Shown here piece by piece: positions 34,070-44,239 of a stretch of DNA of 64,000 bases. Origin of the DNA: Symsagittifera roscoffensis (lineage: Eukaryota > Xenacoelomorpha > Acoela > Convolutidae); assembly GCF_963678635.1 (NCBI RefSeq), contig NC_087063.1:47999220-48063219 (forward strand). The letters are read 5' to 3'. The position numbers were made by a program, and so were the translations under genes. The stretch's first letter is position 1; each line of letters starts with the position of its first letter. The notes below the pieces were generated by a model. That model was given only the letters and a program-made list of their open reading frames with translations, did not search any database and had not been told where the DNA came from.

Positions 34070-34535
34070 TGCTTGAAAGGATTGACGATTGACTGTTTGG
34101 CGATTATTTGCATTAAAAATACTGACTGAGACGCACTACGGCGGAATTTGCACTTAAAACAGTTTTCTAATGAAAACCTAGTCATAAAATATTTATGAAA
34201 ACTATTTTGAGATTCGAGTTTTTGAAACCTACCGATAAGGTAAGGTTGGCACTGTTTGAAAGGATAGGCTGTTTGGCGGTTGTTTGCACTGACTGAGACT
34301 GAGACGCACGAGAGACGTACTACAACGACATTCGCACTAAAAAACAGTTTTCTAATAAAAACCTAGTCATAGAATATTTTAGTAAGGTATATTGAGATTT
34401 GAGCTTTCGAAACATACCGATTAGGTAAGGTTGGCACTTTTTGAAAGGATTGGCGATTGACTAAGACGCACTCTGGCGGCTTTTGCACTAAAAAACTGTT
34501 TTCCAAAAAAACTAGTCATAAACCTTTTTAGTATT
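34070..34535. repeat. Three degenerate tandem copies of a ~185-bp unit
   Basis: Units begin near 34,073, 34,253 and 34,439 with (c/g/t)tttgaaaggat(t)gg, followed by gactgagacgcac, ttgcactaaaaaac, agttttctaat(g/a)aaaacctagtcata, attttgagatt and accgat(a/t)aggtaaggttggcact. Copies differ by indels and substitutions. Confidence 0.8.
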
Positions 34536-34559
34536 ATATATTTTGAGATTTTGAACCTT

Positions 34560-34932
34560 TAGGACGTGGGCCGATCTCAGGCTGGGACGTCCCAGCGGTT
34601 CTGCCGCGTCCTCGGCCTCGAGCCCCGCCCGCTTGCCCAATTATAGAGCCGAGTGTCGTCATCATTGGATGAGTCGTCGACGGTTCGGTCATCCTAGGCC
34701 ACAGCGTGCCCGCGACCGCGACCTCTCACATAGGAGAACGCAAGAGCGGGCAGGGCAGTGCTCTCCTCCTCGTCTTTTCCCGAGAGCAGTTCAAAGTCGG
34801 AGACACTCCTCAGCTTCTCCGTTTCCGACTCCGAGTCCGATTCACGGTAAGGCAACACTGTCTCGACCTCTATCTGGTCTCCTGCTTCCTCATCGTCATC
34901 CTCATTTGGCTCCTCGTTCGTGTCAGAGGAAC
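34560..34932 (-). pseudogene. Acidic then RG-rich exon, unassigned
   Basis: An unusually GC-rich island. On the minus strand an acceptor-like tttgtttag at 34,933-34,941 precedes an open exon whose protein starts SSDTNEEPNEDDDEEAGDQ, goes on with SDSESETEKLRSVSDFELLSG, and turns into VRGRGRGHAVA before a TAG at about 34,694. In the same frame after that stop it continues DDRTVDDSSNDDDTRLYNWA and GRGSRPRTRQNR. An acidic head followed by an RG-rich linker is seen at the N-termini of piggyBac-like and other DDE transposases and in many nuclear proteins; nothing more specific can be said. Confidence 0.4.
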
Positions 34933-35079
34933 TAAACAAAGGTAAAACATGATCGATAAGGAGGAAGGGTTGGATGTTCTTTTGTGGTTTACATTCGGAA
35001 GGTTCAAGTTAGTGGTCAAAGGTGGAAAAAAGAGGTTGTTCACATGAAACCAGGCTCAGTTAATTAGCAACAAACAAGG

Positions 35080-35311
35080 TCAGAAGCAATAGTTACCAGT
35101 GCATGAAAGAGTGGAAAGGCGGCAAGTCATGCTGACAGAAAGGGCGTTTTGGATGAGGCTCATCCTACAACTTCCGCCAGCAGATAAAGCACAGCTTGTG
35201 CGCCACATCTCCATCATGTATCTTGAACAGCAGATAGGGCACATTTCACTATCGTCTGCTGTCGTTTGTGGTTCAGTACTCGCATTCATCATGTTTTTAG
35301 AAATTCAGTAA
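35080..35311. other. Segment open on both strands, unassigned exon candidate
   Basis: On the plus strand 35,099-35,311 reads ERAFWMRLILQLPPADKAQL and continues VRHISIMYLEQQIGH, a helical pattern reminiscent of a BESS-type protein-interaction motif, preceded by an acceptor-like ttaccag. On the minus strand 35,292-35,080 reads an open frame with MCPICCSRYMMEMW and ends at a GTAACT donor-like site. Base composition resembles coding DNA. I cannot decide the strand. Confidence 0.35.
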
Positions 35312-35488
35312 TTCAGTTAGTTACTCAGACTGCATGCTAAAAACTAGAATTGTAGAATCAATTTACAGAAAAAAAACTGTTTTTAAAATGTCAAATAATA
35401 AATCTAGACATTTTGTACATATTCTGCTCACATTCGTTGAAAAAATTGTACAGATTATCTATTATTCGAATGTGGTAATAGAAAGTCT

Positions 35489-38400
35489 TCAGGCCTTTTT
35501 GACTGATATTTGGGCAGGCAATGCTCCCACTGGCAATTCCCCGCATGACCCACGATGGTCTTGGAAGATACTGTCCATCTCTTCTTTATTCGCCAGCCTT
35601 TCCTTGGTTTTTGGCTTAAAATATAAAATTATCAAAAGTTAGCATGAGAAGTTAAACTGAGTTTTTGGGATGAATTGAATATTTCAGTATACTGGAAGAC
35701 GAAACTCAATTTATGGAAGCAATTGAGTATTTCACTATATGCGTTTAAACCGGGTGCAGTTTTTGGGATACGGAAGTAATTATTTCAGTGTTTTGGATGA
35801 AATTCCGCCAGAAGTACTTACGTTAATTATTCTGGCAAGATGGTTATCTAAGGCTTTGTCGTGCGCCTTCAGAATTCTCCAGACCTCCTCCAGATCTTCT
35901 AACTCGTGCGGCGGTATAGTGTCTCTGGTGCTTTAAAATTATCTTTCTCTATTTTCTTTTATTTCGAAAAAAATGTGTCAGTTTAATCTTTGATACTAAC
36001 CACAGATGCACCATAAGCTCTTTCGGAGCCAGCACCGGAAAAGCAGTGTAGCAGCTGCTGAAGGGCTCTTCGTCTTTCCGCTCATGTGGAAAAGCTCTGG
36101 CAGCCGTCAGCAGGTGTCCATGATGGATTAAACTGACAACCAGAGCCACTGACTCTGAATGCGTTTCAACCATGTGTATCATGCCAGCTGGCATAACGAG
36201 GGCCTGGCGCTCCGTCAGAACAACTTTCTGACATCCTCCAACATCAAAGCGAGAGTCATCCCGGAAAACATCGGTTTCCAATCCAGAGATTGCTGCATCA
36301 GATCTTCCTAGAATATCTGCTTGTTGTTGAACGACGGGGCCATCAAATAAAACGTTTTGCAGCCTAAAAAAAAGAACTAATGGAACATTTTTCTATTTTT
36401 CGTTGAAAAAATTGTGCACCAAACTTTGTTTAACATTTCAATAAAATGTACATCACAGATGTACCGGAGAAATCCTGGTGAAATGGTGTTATTGCACCAG
36501 CCTGCTATAACAGCAGGTAGCTTGACTCCTTCGTCGGTACTTCTGACGTCTCCAACTTCTTTTTTTTGTATGTGTCCCAGCGACACATTCTTGACTGCTT
36601 TTGGGATAGAGAATTTTTGTGGCGGCCGACAAGGAAGCATCAGCCTCAATGATCGTCCAGAACATTGGCGGTATTGATCGGAACAAAGTTTGAACATCAG
36701 CTGGCTTAATTGTTTGTATATATTCCTAGGGTTGAAAACAAACATGAGGTTAAACTTATTTGAAAACTGGAGTCTTATTAGGAGTCTAATTACTTTACAA
36801 ACTGATTACCTTTTCCTTTAAGATGTACCGTCTAGCTCTGAGTTCCTCGGGGTATTCCTTCAAAATTTCGTCAACGAATTGTCCCCATACATTCGGCTGT
36901 CAAACTGGCTACTATACGCAGGTCCTGTTAGTTGGCTTTTGAAGCCCCTGATGGATTTAGCCGATGGAACTAATAAAGCTCCTTGTTGGCCAAAAAACCA
37001 GTCTGACTGGATAAAGTTGACAAGATCAACCACAGGCACGCACTGTATTAGACTTGAGGCAGGCATGATCTAACAATATACCCAAAAATATGATCGAAAT
37101 TAAATTTTAACGAATTTGAGCTAGTTTTAAAATCAGATGCTTACTTGCGAGAGTCAATCTCTTAGTTCGCCATGGTCAGATGGAGGTAACAGGTCAATAT
37201 GACTGGCACTCGTACTACAAGAGCTACCTGAAACCACGGCCTTAACCCACTGGCACTCGTGCTACAAGAGCTGCCTGAAACCACGAAAGTTTTTCCCCAA
37301 GAGCTTTTGGTTTCTTTATCCGCGCAAGAGGAGGTCGTTGAACTGTCCTCAGATCTGCGTCAATCAGACTATGAAGTGCCGAAATGGAGCCTGCGGTGAA
37401 ACAAACACTGGTACGAGAGAAAGTGGATCTGGCCTCAGACGCAGTCCATTCGGTACCTCGGGAAGTGGTGCCATCCTAATTGCCACAGCCAGCGCACCGA
37501 CTGGCAACTGGCCGGTGTTTTCCGAGCTATGCTCATCGATAGTACTTGTCACTTCGTTGCCAACAGTACCTGGTGCAGTGCCTTGGAAGTTTCGCCGTCA
37601 TTCAGTGAAGTCGAGGGCTAAACAAGTGATTCAAATGCAGACTAGTGGGAGGACAATTATTCTTGCAGACTAGTGGTTGAACAATTATATCGCAAACAAA
37701 TACGGCGTTTTGTTACACACAATTGAAATGTTCAAAACGGTTCCTCAACCTCCGGCTCAATTTTGCACAAACTCGTCGCCATTTGTTCCTGTTTTTACCA
37801 GCTCGTCGCATCTGGCTCGCTTGGTTACTGCTTGCACCAGGAAGTCGTCACATCATGCCCATTTCTTGCGCGATTCTTGTTTGTTCCAGGAGGTTGTCTT
37901 GCTCGTCGTCTTGATGGTCTTGGTCGTCTTTCTGCTGGTTCCCAACTCATTTTTTACGGTAGTCCGTCTTGTTGTCTGGCTCTTCGCCGTTGTCGTAGTA
38001 AAGTCTAGTTACGCAGACGTGGACTGAATTATTTGGCTCAGTGCTAAAACAGTTTGCATATGAAATCAAAAAACATATAGATCGATGGGTTGTCGTATCT
38101 TATTTCAAAAGCATTGATAATGTGAAAAAACCTTTTACTGTCTAATTTTAACCCTTGACGTTAAATTTTGTTGTTTTTCTTTTCAAGCAGGTCAGGCAGC
38201 TTTGTTGTTTTTCTTTTCATTCAGTGCGACCTACAATTTTCGCAAAAAAGCAACATGGTCCGCCATTTTGCTGAAAAGCGATGCGAGAAGAGGGATGCGA
38301 AACTGAAGAAACTGACGTGCATGTTCTGTGGCACGGAGGGCTTCAGCAACTGCTACAGAACTGCAAAGCAAATTTGTCGCCTGGATGCTTGGAGAGGATA

Positions 38401-38552
38401 AGAACCAATCAAAGTTCTGGGCTCACACGAAAGCTGCATCCCTCTTCTCGCATCGCTTTTCAGCAAAATGGCGGACCATGTTGCTTTTTTGCGAAAATTG
38501 TATGTAGCACTGAATGAAAAGAAAGACAACAAATTTTAACGTCAAGGGTTAA
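35489..38552 (-). pseudogene. Zinc-finger + JmjC gene, copy A
   Basis: JmjC proteins are Fe(II)/2-oxoglutarate oxygenases, many of them histone lysine demethylases. Exons on the minus strand with GT-AG borders: linker ending 37,145; 36,810-37,069; 36,435-36,725; 36,001-36,363; 35,822-35,930; 35,489-35,614 with a stop. Introns are 70-85 bp except the last (207 bp). Readable pieces: PVVDLVNFIQSDWF; WGQFVDEILKEYPEELRARR; the metal-site exon with GAITPFHQDFSG (HxD); CKTFYLMAPSFNN after the splice; ALVMPAGMIHMVETHSESVA (distal His); TRDTIPPHELEDLEEVWRIL; a final exon TKERLANKEEMDSIFQDH. Lesions: frameshifts in the first and second JmjC exons, a stop just before GAITPF, a stop after NNKQIF and a second frameshift. 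The pattern GxxTxFHxD, CKxFYLxxP, PAGxIHxVxT is closest to the KDM2/JHDM1-KDM7 type. The zinc-finger exon (38.2 kb) is inverted; see that entry. Confidence 0.8.
38152..38552 (+). pseudogene. Zinc-finger exon of copy A, inverted and palindromic
   Basis: On the plus strand an acceptor-like cattcag at 38,218-38,224 leads into CDLQFSQKSNMVRHFAEKRC and KKLTCMFCGTEGFSNCYRT, a C-x-H-x-C plus CxxC zinc-binding pattern. The rest of the gene is on the minus strand. The segment 38,152-38,303 is repeated inverted at 38,436-38,550, where a broken minus-strand remnant of the same exon remains. Copy B has this exon only in the minus orientation. So an inverted duplication removed the downstream part on the original strand. 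Confidence 0.75.
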
Positions 38553-38849
38553 TATTTGGACAGAAAAAAGTTTTTTCACATTTTCGATTTTGTTACAAAA
38601 ATTGATATGCGGACTATAATTAGGCTATAATCGTTAGCCCTCGTTACAAAAGCAAAGCCGTCCTCACAACATAAAATTGATAAATTGTGAGGTTGGAGAA
38701 AAAAAAAGAGCCAATAAGTTATAGTGGAATCCACAAAATTTTATGCACTATCTATCTGTATCAATTTTTATTACGATTTACATTTAAAAAAAAACGTCTT
38801 TAAGACCACAAAAATTGTGATGCACGTTTACTTTGTTGAAAACATCCTG
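38553..38849. other. Unassigned spacer, copy A
   Basis: Non-coding; it corresponds to 42,880-43,163 in copy B with high similarity (gcggactataattaggctata). Nothing else is seen. Confidence 0.4.
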
Positions 38850-38924
38850 AAGACCCGCGGATTTGATCCAGTGACCTCTTTTTTGGTATCCATATTCTTT
38901 ACCTCCAGGCCATCAGACCCGTTA
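38850..38924 (-). repeat. tRNA-derived sequence (SINE head or tRNA pseudogene), copy A
   Basis: The minus strand reads GGGTCTGATGGCCTGGAGG, then a 25-nt middle, then CACTGGATCAAATCCGCGGG. The TGGCC.GGAGGTAAAG part resembles a tRNA D-arm (A box) and GGATCAAATCC a T-arm (B box GGTTCGANTCC) with substitutions; the total of about 75 nt fits a tRNA. The acceptor stem does not pair. The B copy at 43,164-43,237 is slightly better preserved. Confidence 0.4.
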
Positions 38925-39283
38925 CTATTCATAGATAAACTGAAAGCTTAGCACAGCCATCCTTTGCAAATAATCAGTTACAAGAGGTTATCTGAGATGC
39001 AACACATTTTTATTACACTTGAAATCATTTATTACCTATTTTATGAAACAAATGACACTTGAAGAAAAACGTTAAGGATGATCATAAACTTACTTTGCAC
39101 GCTTAGCCAGTCATATATCGGATTGATCGGTAATGGAGAGAGGATATCAAAGCAAAAATAAAACGAATCAGATCTGAAAATAATTTAAATTTAAATTGAA
39201 AGGTTCAACCGCATATTTTTAAAAGTAAGAAGTCAATTTTGTTCCAAAAAAATAAATTTAAATTAAAATTCTTGATGGCATAT

Positions 39284-39377
39284 CGTTACAAGGTACCATA
39301 AACGGGAGAAAATAATTGGATCCAAAACCGCGGTTTTGGATCTTTGTTATTTTCTCCCCTCTGGTACCTTTGTAATG
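39284..39377. repeat. Palindrome, copy A (47-bp arms)
   Basis: The left arm (cgttacaaggtaccataaac...) and the right arm (...ggtacctttgtaatg) are complementary around ccaaaaccgcggttttgg at 39,322-39,339, with few mismatches. It is duplicated at 43,598-43,690. It looks like a small foldback element. The next 200 bp contain repeated tccccctaa(a/t)at words. Confidence 0.85.
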
Positions 39378-39655
39378 ACCTCGGTTGCCCACCATATTAG
39401 GTGCAACCCGGGGAATAAAAAGATATATCCCCCTAAAATGCCAGCACGAATTTTATACCTTATTGCCTCCCCCCTAATATTCCCCACCATTTTTGTTCCT
39501 TGTTAACTATTTCCCCATTGCAAAAGGGGGATAATACTTTAAAAAAGGGTACAAGTATGATATTTGGGTCCTCAAAAATCAAAATCATTACGAAGCCAAT
39601 CTGTGCAGTTTGTTAGCTGTAAGCGGATTCCGCATACAAGAACGCGTTTTAACTT

Positions 39656-39883
39656 TTATGGGGTTTTTATTCGAAAACGCTGATTATAGTTTATTTGTTT
39701 TTCTTGTTTTTGCGGGGACCCTTCGTGGACCTTACTATCATACTTGGACCATCTTCGGGCGACAATGAGTCTGGGTGGCTCCCACTTGATACCCTCAGTA
39801 AAGTTCCGGTCAATTCTCACCTCTGGAAAAAGTGAGGGGGACCCAAGTAGCTGTTTTTTACGATCTCTTGTAATATTTACCAA
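39656..39883 (-). other. Short conserved frame in the tandem unit, copy A
   Basis: A 75-codon minus frame containing IKWEPPRLIVARRWSKYDSK. The B copy at 44,002-44,232 keeps INWEPPRLMVARSWSKYDTK in frame despite many base changes. This could be a coding scrap of an unidentified repeat; it has no start or domain that I recognise. Confidence 0.3.
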
Positions 39884-39925
39884 TCAATTAATATATTAGA
39901 GTGCGACACATTGTTTTTACTGATT

Positions 39926-42843
39926 CCCACTGGCAATTCTCCGCATGACCCACGATGGTGTTGGAAGAGACTGTTCATCTCTTTTTTATTCGCCAGCCTT
40001 TCCTTAGTTGTTGACTTAAAATATAAAATTATCAAAAGTTAGTATGAGAAGAAGGAGTTAAACTGAGTTTTTGGGATGAATTAAGCATTTCAGTATACGG
40101 GATAATGAATCTCAAATTTTCGGATCAATAGAGTATTTCAGAGCATGCGTTTAAACTGGGTGCAGTTTTAAGGAGACGGTAATAAATGTTTCAGTAATTG
40201 GAATTCGACCAGAAGTAATTACGTTAATTATTCTGGCAATGTGATTATCTAAGGCTTTTTCGTGCGCCTTCAGAATTCTCTAGACCCCCTCCAGATCTTC
40301 TAATTCATGTGGCGGTATCGTGTCTCTTGTGCTATAAAAATATCTTTCTCTATTTTCTTTTATTTCGTCAAAAATGTATCAGTTTATTCTTTGATACTAA
40401 CCACAGATGCACCATAAGCTCTTTCAGAGTCAACATCGCAAAGGCAGGGTAGCAGCTGCTGAAGAGCTCTTCGCCTTTCCGCCCATGTCGAAAAACTCTG
40501 GCGGCCGTCAGCAGGTGTCCATGATAGATGGAATTGACACCCAGAGCCACTGACTCTGAATGCGTTTCAACCATGTGTATCATGCCAGCTGGCATAACGA
40601 GGGCCTGGCGCTCCGTCAGAACACGTTCTGACACCCTCAAGCATCACAGCGAGGGTCTTTCCCGGGAAACATCGGTTTCCAGCCCAGAGATTGCTGCATC
40701 AGATATTCCTGGAATATCTGCTTATTGTTGACCGACGGGGCTATCAAATAAAACATTTTGCAGCCTAAAACAAAAAAAAGCTTATGGAACATATTTTTAT
40801 ATTTCGTTGAATAAATTGTGCACCAAACTTTGTTTAACCTTTCACTAAAAAGTACATCACAGATATACCGGAGAAATCCTGGTGAAATGGTGTTATTGCA
40901 CCAGCCTGCGATAACAGCATGTAGCTTGTTTCCTTCGTCGGTACTTCTGTCATCTCCAACTTCCTTTTTTGTATGTGTCCCAACGACACATCCTTGACTG
41001 CTTTTGGGACAGAAAAATTTGTGGCGGCCGACAAGGAAGCATCAGCATCAAAGATCTTCCAGAACCTTGGCCGCATTGATCGGAACAAAGTTTGAACATC
41101 AGCTGTCTTAATTGATTGTATATATTCCTAGGGTTTAACACAAATGTGAGGTTAAACTTATTTGAAAACGGGAGTCTTATTAGGAGTCTAATTACTTTAC
41201 AAACTGATTACCTTTTGCTTTAAGATGTACCATCTAGCTCTGAGTTCCTCGGGGTGTTTCTTCAAAATTTCTTCATTGAAATTGTCCCCATACATTCAGG
41301 GTGTCAAACTGGCTACTATCCACAGGCTCTGTTAGTTGGCTTTTGAACCCCCTGATGGATTTAGCCAATGCAACTAACAAGCTCCTTGTTGGTCAAAAAA
41401 CCAGTCTGACTGGATCCAGTTGACAAGATCAACCACAGGCATGCACTGTATTAGACTTGAGGCAGGCATGATCTAACAAGGTACCCAAGAAAGATGATCG
41501 AAACTTAACTATAAAGACTTTGAGCTAGTTTTAGTTTCAGCTGCTTACTTGCGAAAGTCTCTCTCTTAGTTCGCCATGGTCAATTGGAGGTAACAGGTCA
41601 ATAAGACTGGCACTTGTGCTACAAGAGCTGCCTGAAACCACGCCAAAACTCTGCGGTTTTTTCCCCAAGAGCTTTTGGTTTCTGTATCCGCACCAGAGGA
41701 GGTCGTTGATCTGTCCTCAGATCTGCGTCAACCAGACTATGAAGTGGCAAAATGGAGCCTGGTAGAGGAAAGGGCGAAGCGAACTCTGGTACAACAGGAA
41801 GTGGATCTGGCCTCAGACACGCTCCATTCGGTACTTCGGGAAGTGGTAACATCTTAATTGGCCCGGTTGGCGCACGGCTTGGCAACTGGCCGGTGACTTC
41901 CGAGGTATTTTCATCGAAACTACTTGTCATTTCGTTGCCAGCAGTACCTGGAGGAGTGCCCTCGGAGATTTCGCCGTCATTCATTGAAACAGACGGCTAA
42001 CTTAGTGATTTAGATGCAGACTAGTGGGAGGTCAATTATTCTTGCAGACTAGTGGTTGAACAGTTATATCTCTAATAAAAACGGCGTTTTGTTACATATA
42101 ATTGAAATGTTCAAAACGGGTTCCTCATCCCCCGGCTCCATTTTGCACAAAATCGTTGCCAATTGTTCCTGTTTGTACCCGCTCGTCGCATCTGGCTCGC
42201 TTGGGTCCTGCTTGCACCAGGAAGTCGTCACATCATGCCCATTTCTGCACGGCTCATGTTTGTTCCATGGAGGTCGTCTTGCTCGTCGTCTTGATAGTCT
42301 TAGTCGAATTTCTACTGGTTCCAACGCATTTTTGACGGTAGCCCGTCTCGTCGTCTGGCTCATTGTCGTTGCCGTGATACAGTCTAGTTGCGCAGATGTG
42401 GACTAAATTATTTGGCTTAGTGCTGAAACAGTTTGCATATGAAATCAAAAAACATATAGATAGATGGATTGTCGTATCTTATTTCAAAAGCACACATATG
42501 CACTCACTCTGATCATCGTCGATTTCAAACTCGCAGATCAAATTTGCCCTTCTCTGCTTCGCTCTGAATGGTAACTGGCACCCCTCATAAGTGTCCCGCA
42601 CAAAGTTATAACTTTTCCTATTGGGAGAGAGCAGCTTTCGTTTGAGCCCAGAACTTCTATTGGCTGTTATTCTCTCCCAGCAGCCAGGCGACAACACAGG
42701 CTCTGCAGTTCTGTAGCAGTAGCTGAAGCCCCCGTGCCACAGAACATGCAAGTCAGTTTCTTCATGTCGCCTCCCACTCCTCGCATCGCTTTCAACAAAA
42801 TGGCGGACCAGGTTGCTTTTTTGCAAAAATTGTAGGTCGCACT
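39926..42843 (-). pseudogene. Zinc-finger + JmjC gene, copy B
   Basis: Same gene as copy A with matching exon borders: zinc finger from 42,843; linkers about 42,060-42,410 and 41,549-41,984; then 41,212-41,472; 40,839-41,127; 40,402-40,764; 40,223-40,331; and 40,014 down to the duplication border. The metal-site exon is open from MFRSMRPRFWKIFDADASL through QAGAITPFHQDFSGISVMYF to its GT donor, and the next exon starts CKMFYLIAPSVNNKQIFQEY, so this copy shows the HxD and 2-oxoglutarate-side motifs in frame. Lesions: a stop and frameshift after MFPGKDPRCDA, a stop in the helical C-terminal exon (EGV then TAG), a frameshift in the first JmjC exon and a frameshift after the zinc-finger start. 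The N-terminal linkers are basic (RLRLSRRRARRPP) and then Pro/Glu-rich. Confidence 0.8.
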
Positions 42844-43163
42844 CTGGAAAAAAAAGAGAAACAAAATCAGTCAAGGATTAAAATTGAGACAGTAAAATTT
42901 TTTTCACATTATTGATTTTTTTTTACAAAAATTGGTATGCGGACTATAATTAGGCTATAACAGCGTTAGCCCTCGTTTCAAAAGCAAAGCCCGCCTTACA
43001 ATATAAAATTGATTCATATGTGAGATGGAAAAAAATAGAAAAATTTTAAGCACTATCTTTATCTATTGTTTTTTATTACAAAATACATTGATTTTTTTTA
43101 AAACGTTTTTTATACCACAATAATTGTGATGCACGTTTACTTCGTTTTTTTAAAATATCTTGC

Positions 43164-43237
43164 AGAGCCGCGGATTTGATCCAGTAACCTCTGGTTTGGT
43201 AGCCACATTCTTTACCTCCCGGCCATCAGACCCGTTA
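43164..43237 (-). repeat. tRNA-derived sequence, copy B
   Basis: Seventy-four nt on the minus strand: CGGGTCTGATGGCCGGGAGG, a middle with GGCTACCAAACCAGAGG, and TACTGGATCAAATCCGCGG. It fits the D-arm, anticodon-arm and T-arm spacing of a tRNA with mutated arms and a non-pairing acceptor. It is probably the head of a SINE or a tRNA pseudogene that was inside the unit before duplication. Confidence 0.4.
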
Positions 43238-43597
43238 GTATTCATAGATAAGCTGAAAGCTAAGCATAGTCGTCCTTTGCAAAAAATCAGTTACAAGAAC
43301 TTATCTGAGATGCAACAGACTTTTATTACCCTTGAAATTATTTATTACCTATTTCATGAAAAAAATGACACTATGAAAAACGTTAAGGATGATGATAAAT
43401 TTACTTTGCACTCGTAGCCAGTCATACATCGGATTGATCGGTAATGGATAGAGGACATCAAATCGAAAATAAAACCGAATCAGGTCTGAAAATATATTTA
43501 AAATCAATTTTAAGGATCACCCGCGGTTTTTCAATATTAAAAAATCAATTTCGTTCTAATAAAAATAAATTAAATTTAATTTCTCGAGAGCAGTTTT

Positions 43598-43690
43598 GTT
43601 ACAAGGTACCATAAAAGGGAGAAAACAATTGAATCCAAAACCGTGGGTTTGGATCTTTGTTAGTTTCTCCCCTCTGGTACCATTGTAACG
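43598..43690. repeat. Palindrome, copy B
   Basis: Counterpart of 39,284-39,377 with acaaggtaccat at the left and atggtaccattgtaac-like sequence at the right. The centre has changed to ccgtgggtttgg, so pairing is worse than in copy A. Confidence 0.8.
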
Positions 43691-44001
43691 ACCCCGGTTG
43701 CCCACCATAGTATGTGCAAACCGGGGAATATAAAGATATATCCCCCTAATATGCCAGTACAAATTTTGTACCTTATTGACTCCCCCCTAAAACTCCCCCA
43801 CCATTTTTGTACCTTGATAACTATTTCCCCATTGCAATAGGGGGATAATAGTTAAGGAAATATCCACAATTATACAAGTGAAATTTTTTATGGGGTACAA
43901 GTATGATAGTTGGGGCCTTAAAAATCAAAGTCATTACGAAGCCAATCTGTGCAGTTTGTTAGCTGTAAGCGGATTCCGCATACAAGAACATGTTTTATAA
44001 T

Positions 44002-44232
44002 TTATTGGCCTTTTACTCGAAAACGCTGACTATAATTTATTTGTGTTTCTTGTTTTGCGGGGCCCCTTTCGTGGACCTTAGTATCATACTTGGACCAACT
44101 TCGGGCAACCATGAGTCTGGGTGGCTCCCAATTGATACCCTCAGCATAATGCCGGTAAATTCTCACATCTGAAAAGGTGAGGGGGACCCAAGTAGCTGTT
44201 TTATATGATCTCTTGGAAAAATTACTAATCAA
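44002..44232 (-). other. Short conserved frame in the tandem unit, copy B
   Basis: See 39,656-39,883. The protein word EPPRLMVARSWSKYDTKV is retained while the flanks differ. Confidence 0.3.
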
Positions 44233-44239
44233 TTAATAT

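Larger units (their letters stand above)
35519..39925. repeat. Tandem duplication unit A (4.4 kb)
   Basis: Starts with ccactggcaattccccgcatgacccacgatgg and ends with tttttactgattccca. It is collinear with 39,926-44,272 in all parts: last JmjC exon, JmjC exons, linker exons, zinc finger, tRNA-like piece, palindrome and gcggattccgca word. The junction at 39,926 joins the end of A to the start of B within the final coding exon of copy B. Confidence 0.9.

Noticed and set aside
34633-34935. Plus-strand 100-codon Arg/Pro/Ser-rich frame
   Set aside because: Antisense of the acidic/RG exon; the composition is that of a complement of GA-rich codons.
37677-38027. Plus-strand hydrophobic frame resembling a membrane protein
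   Set aside because: Antisense of the basic linker exon of the JmjC gene; the B copy at 42,056-42,406 shows the same shadow.
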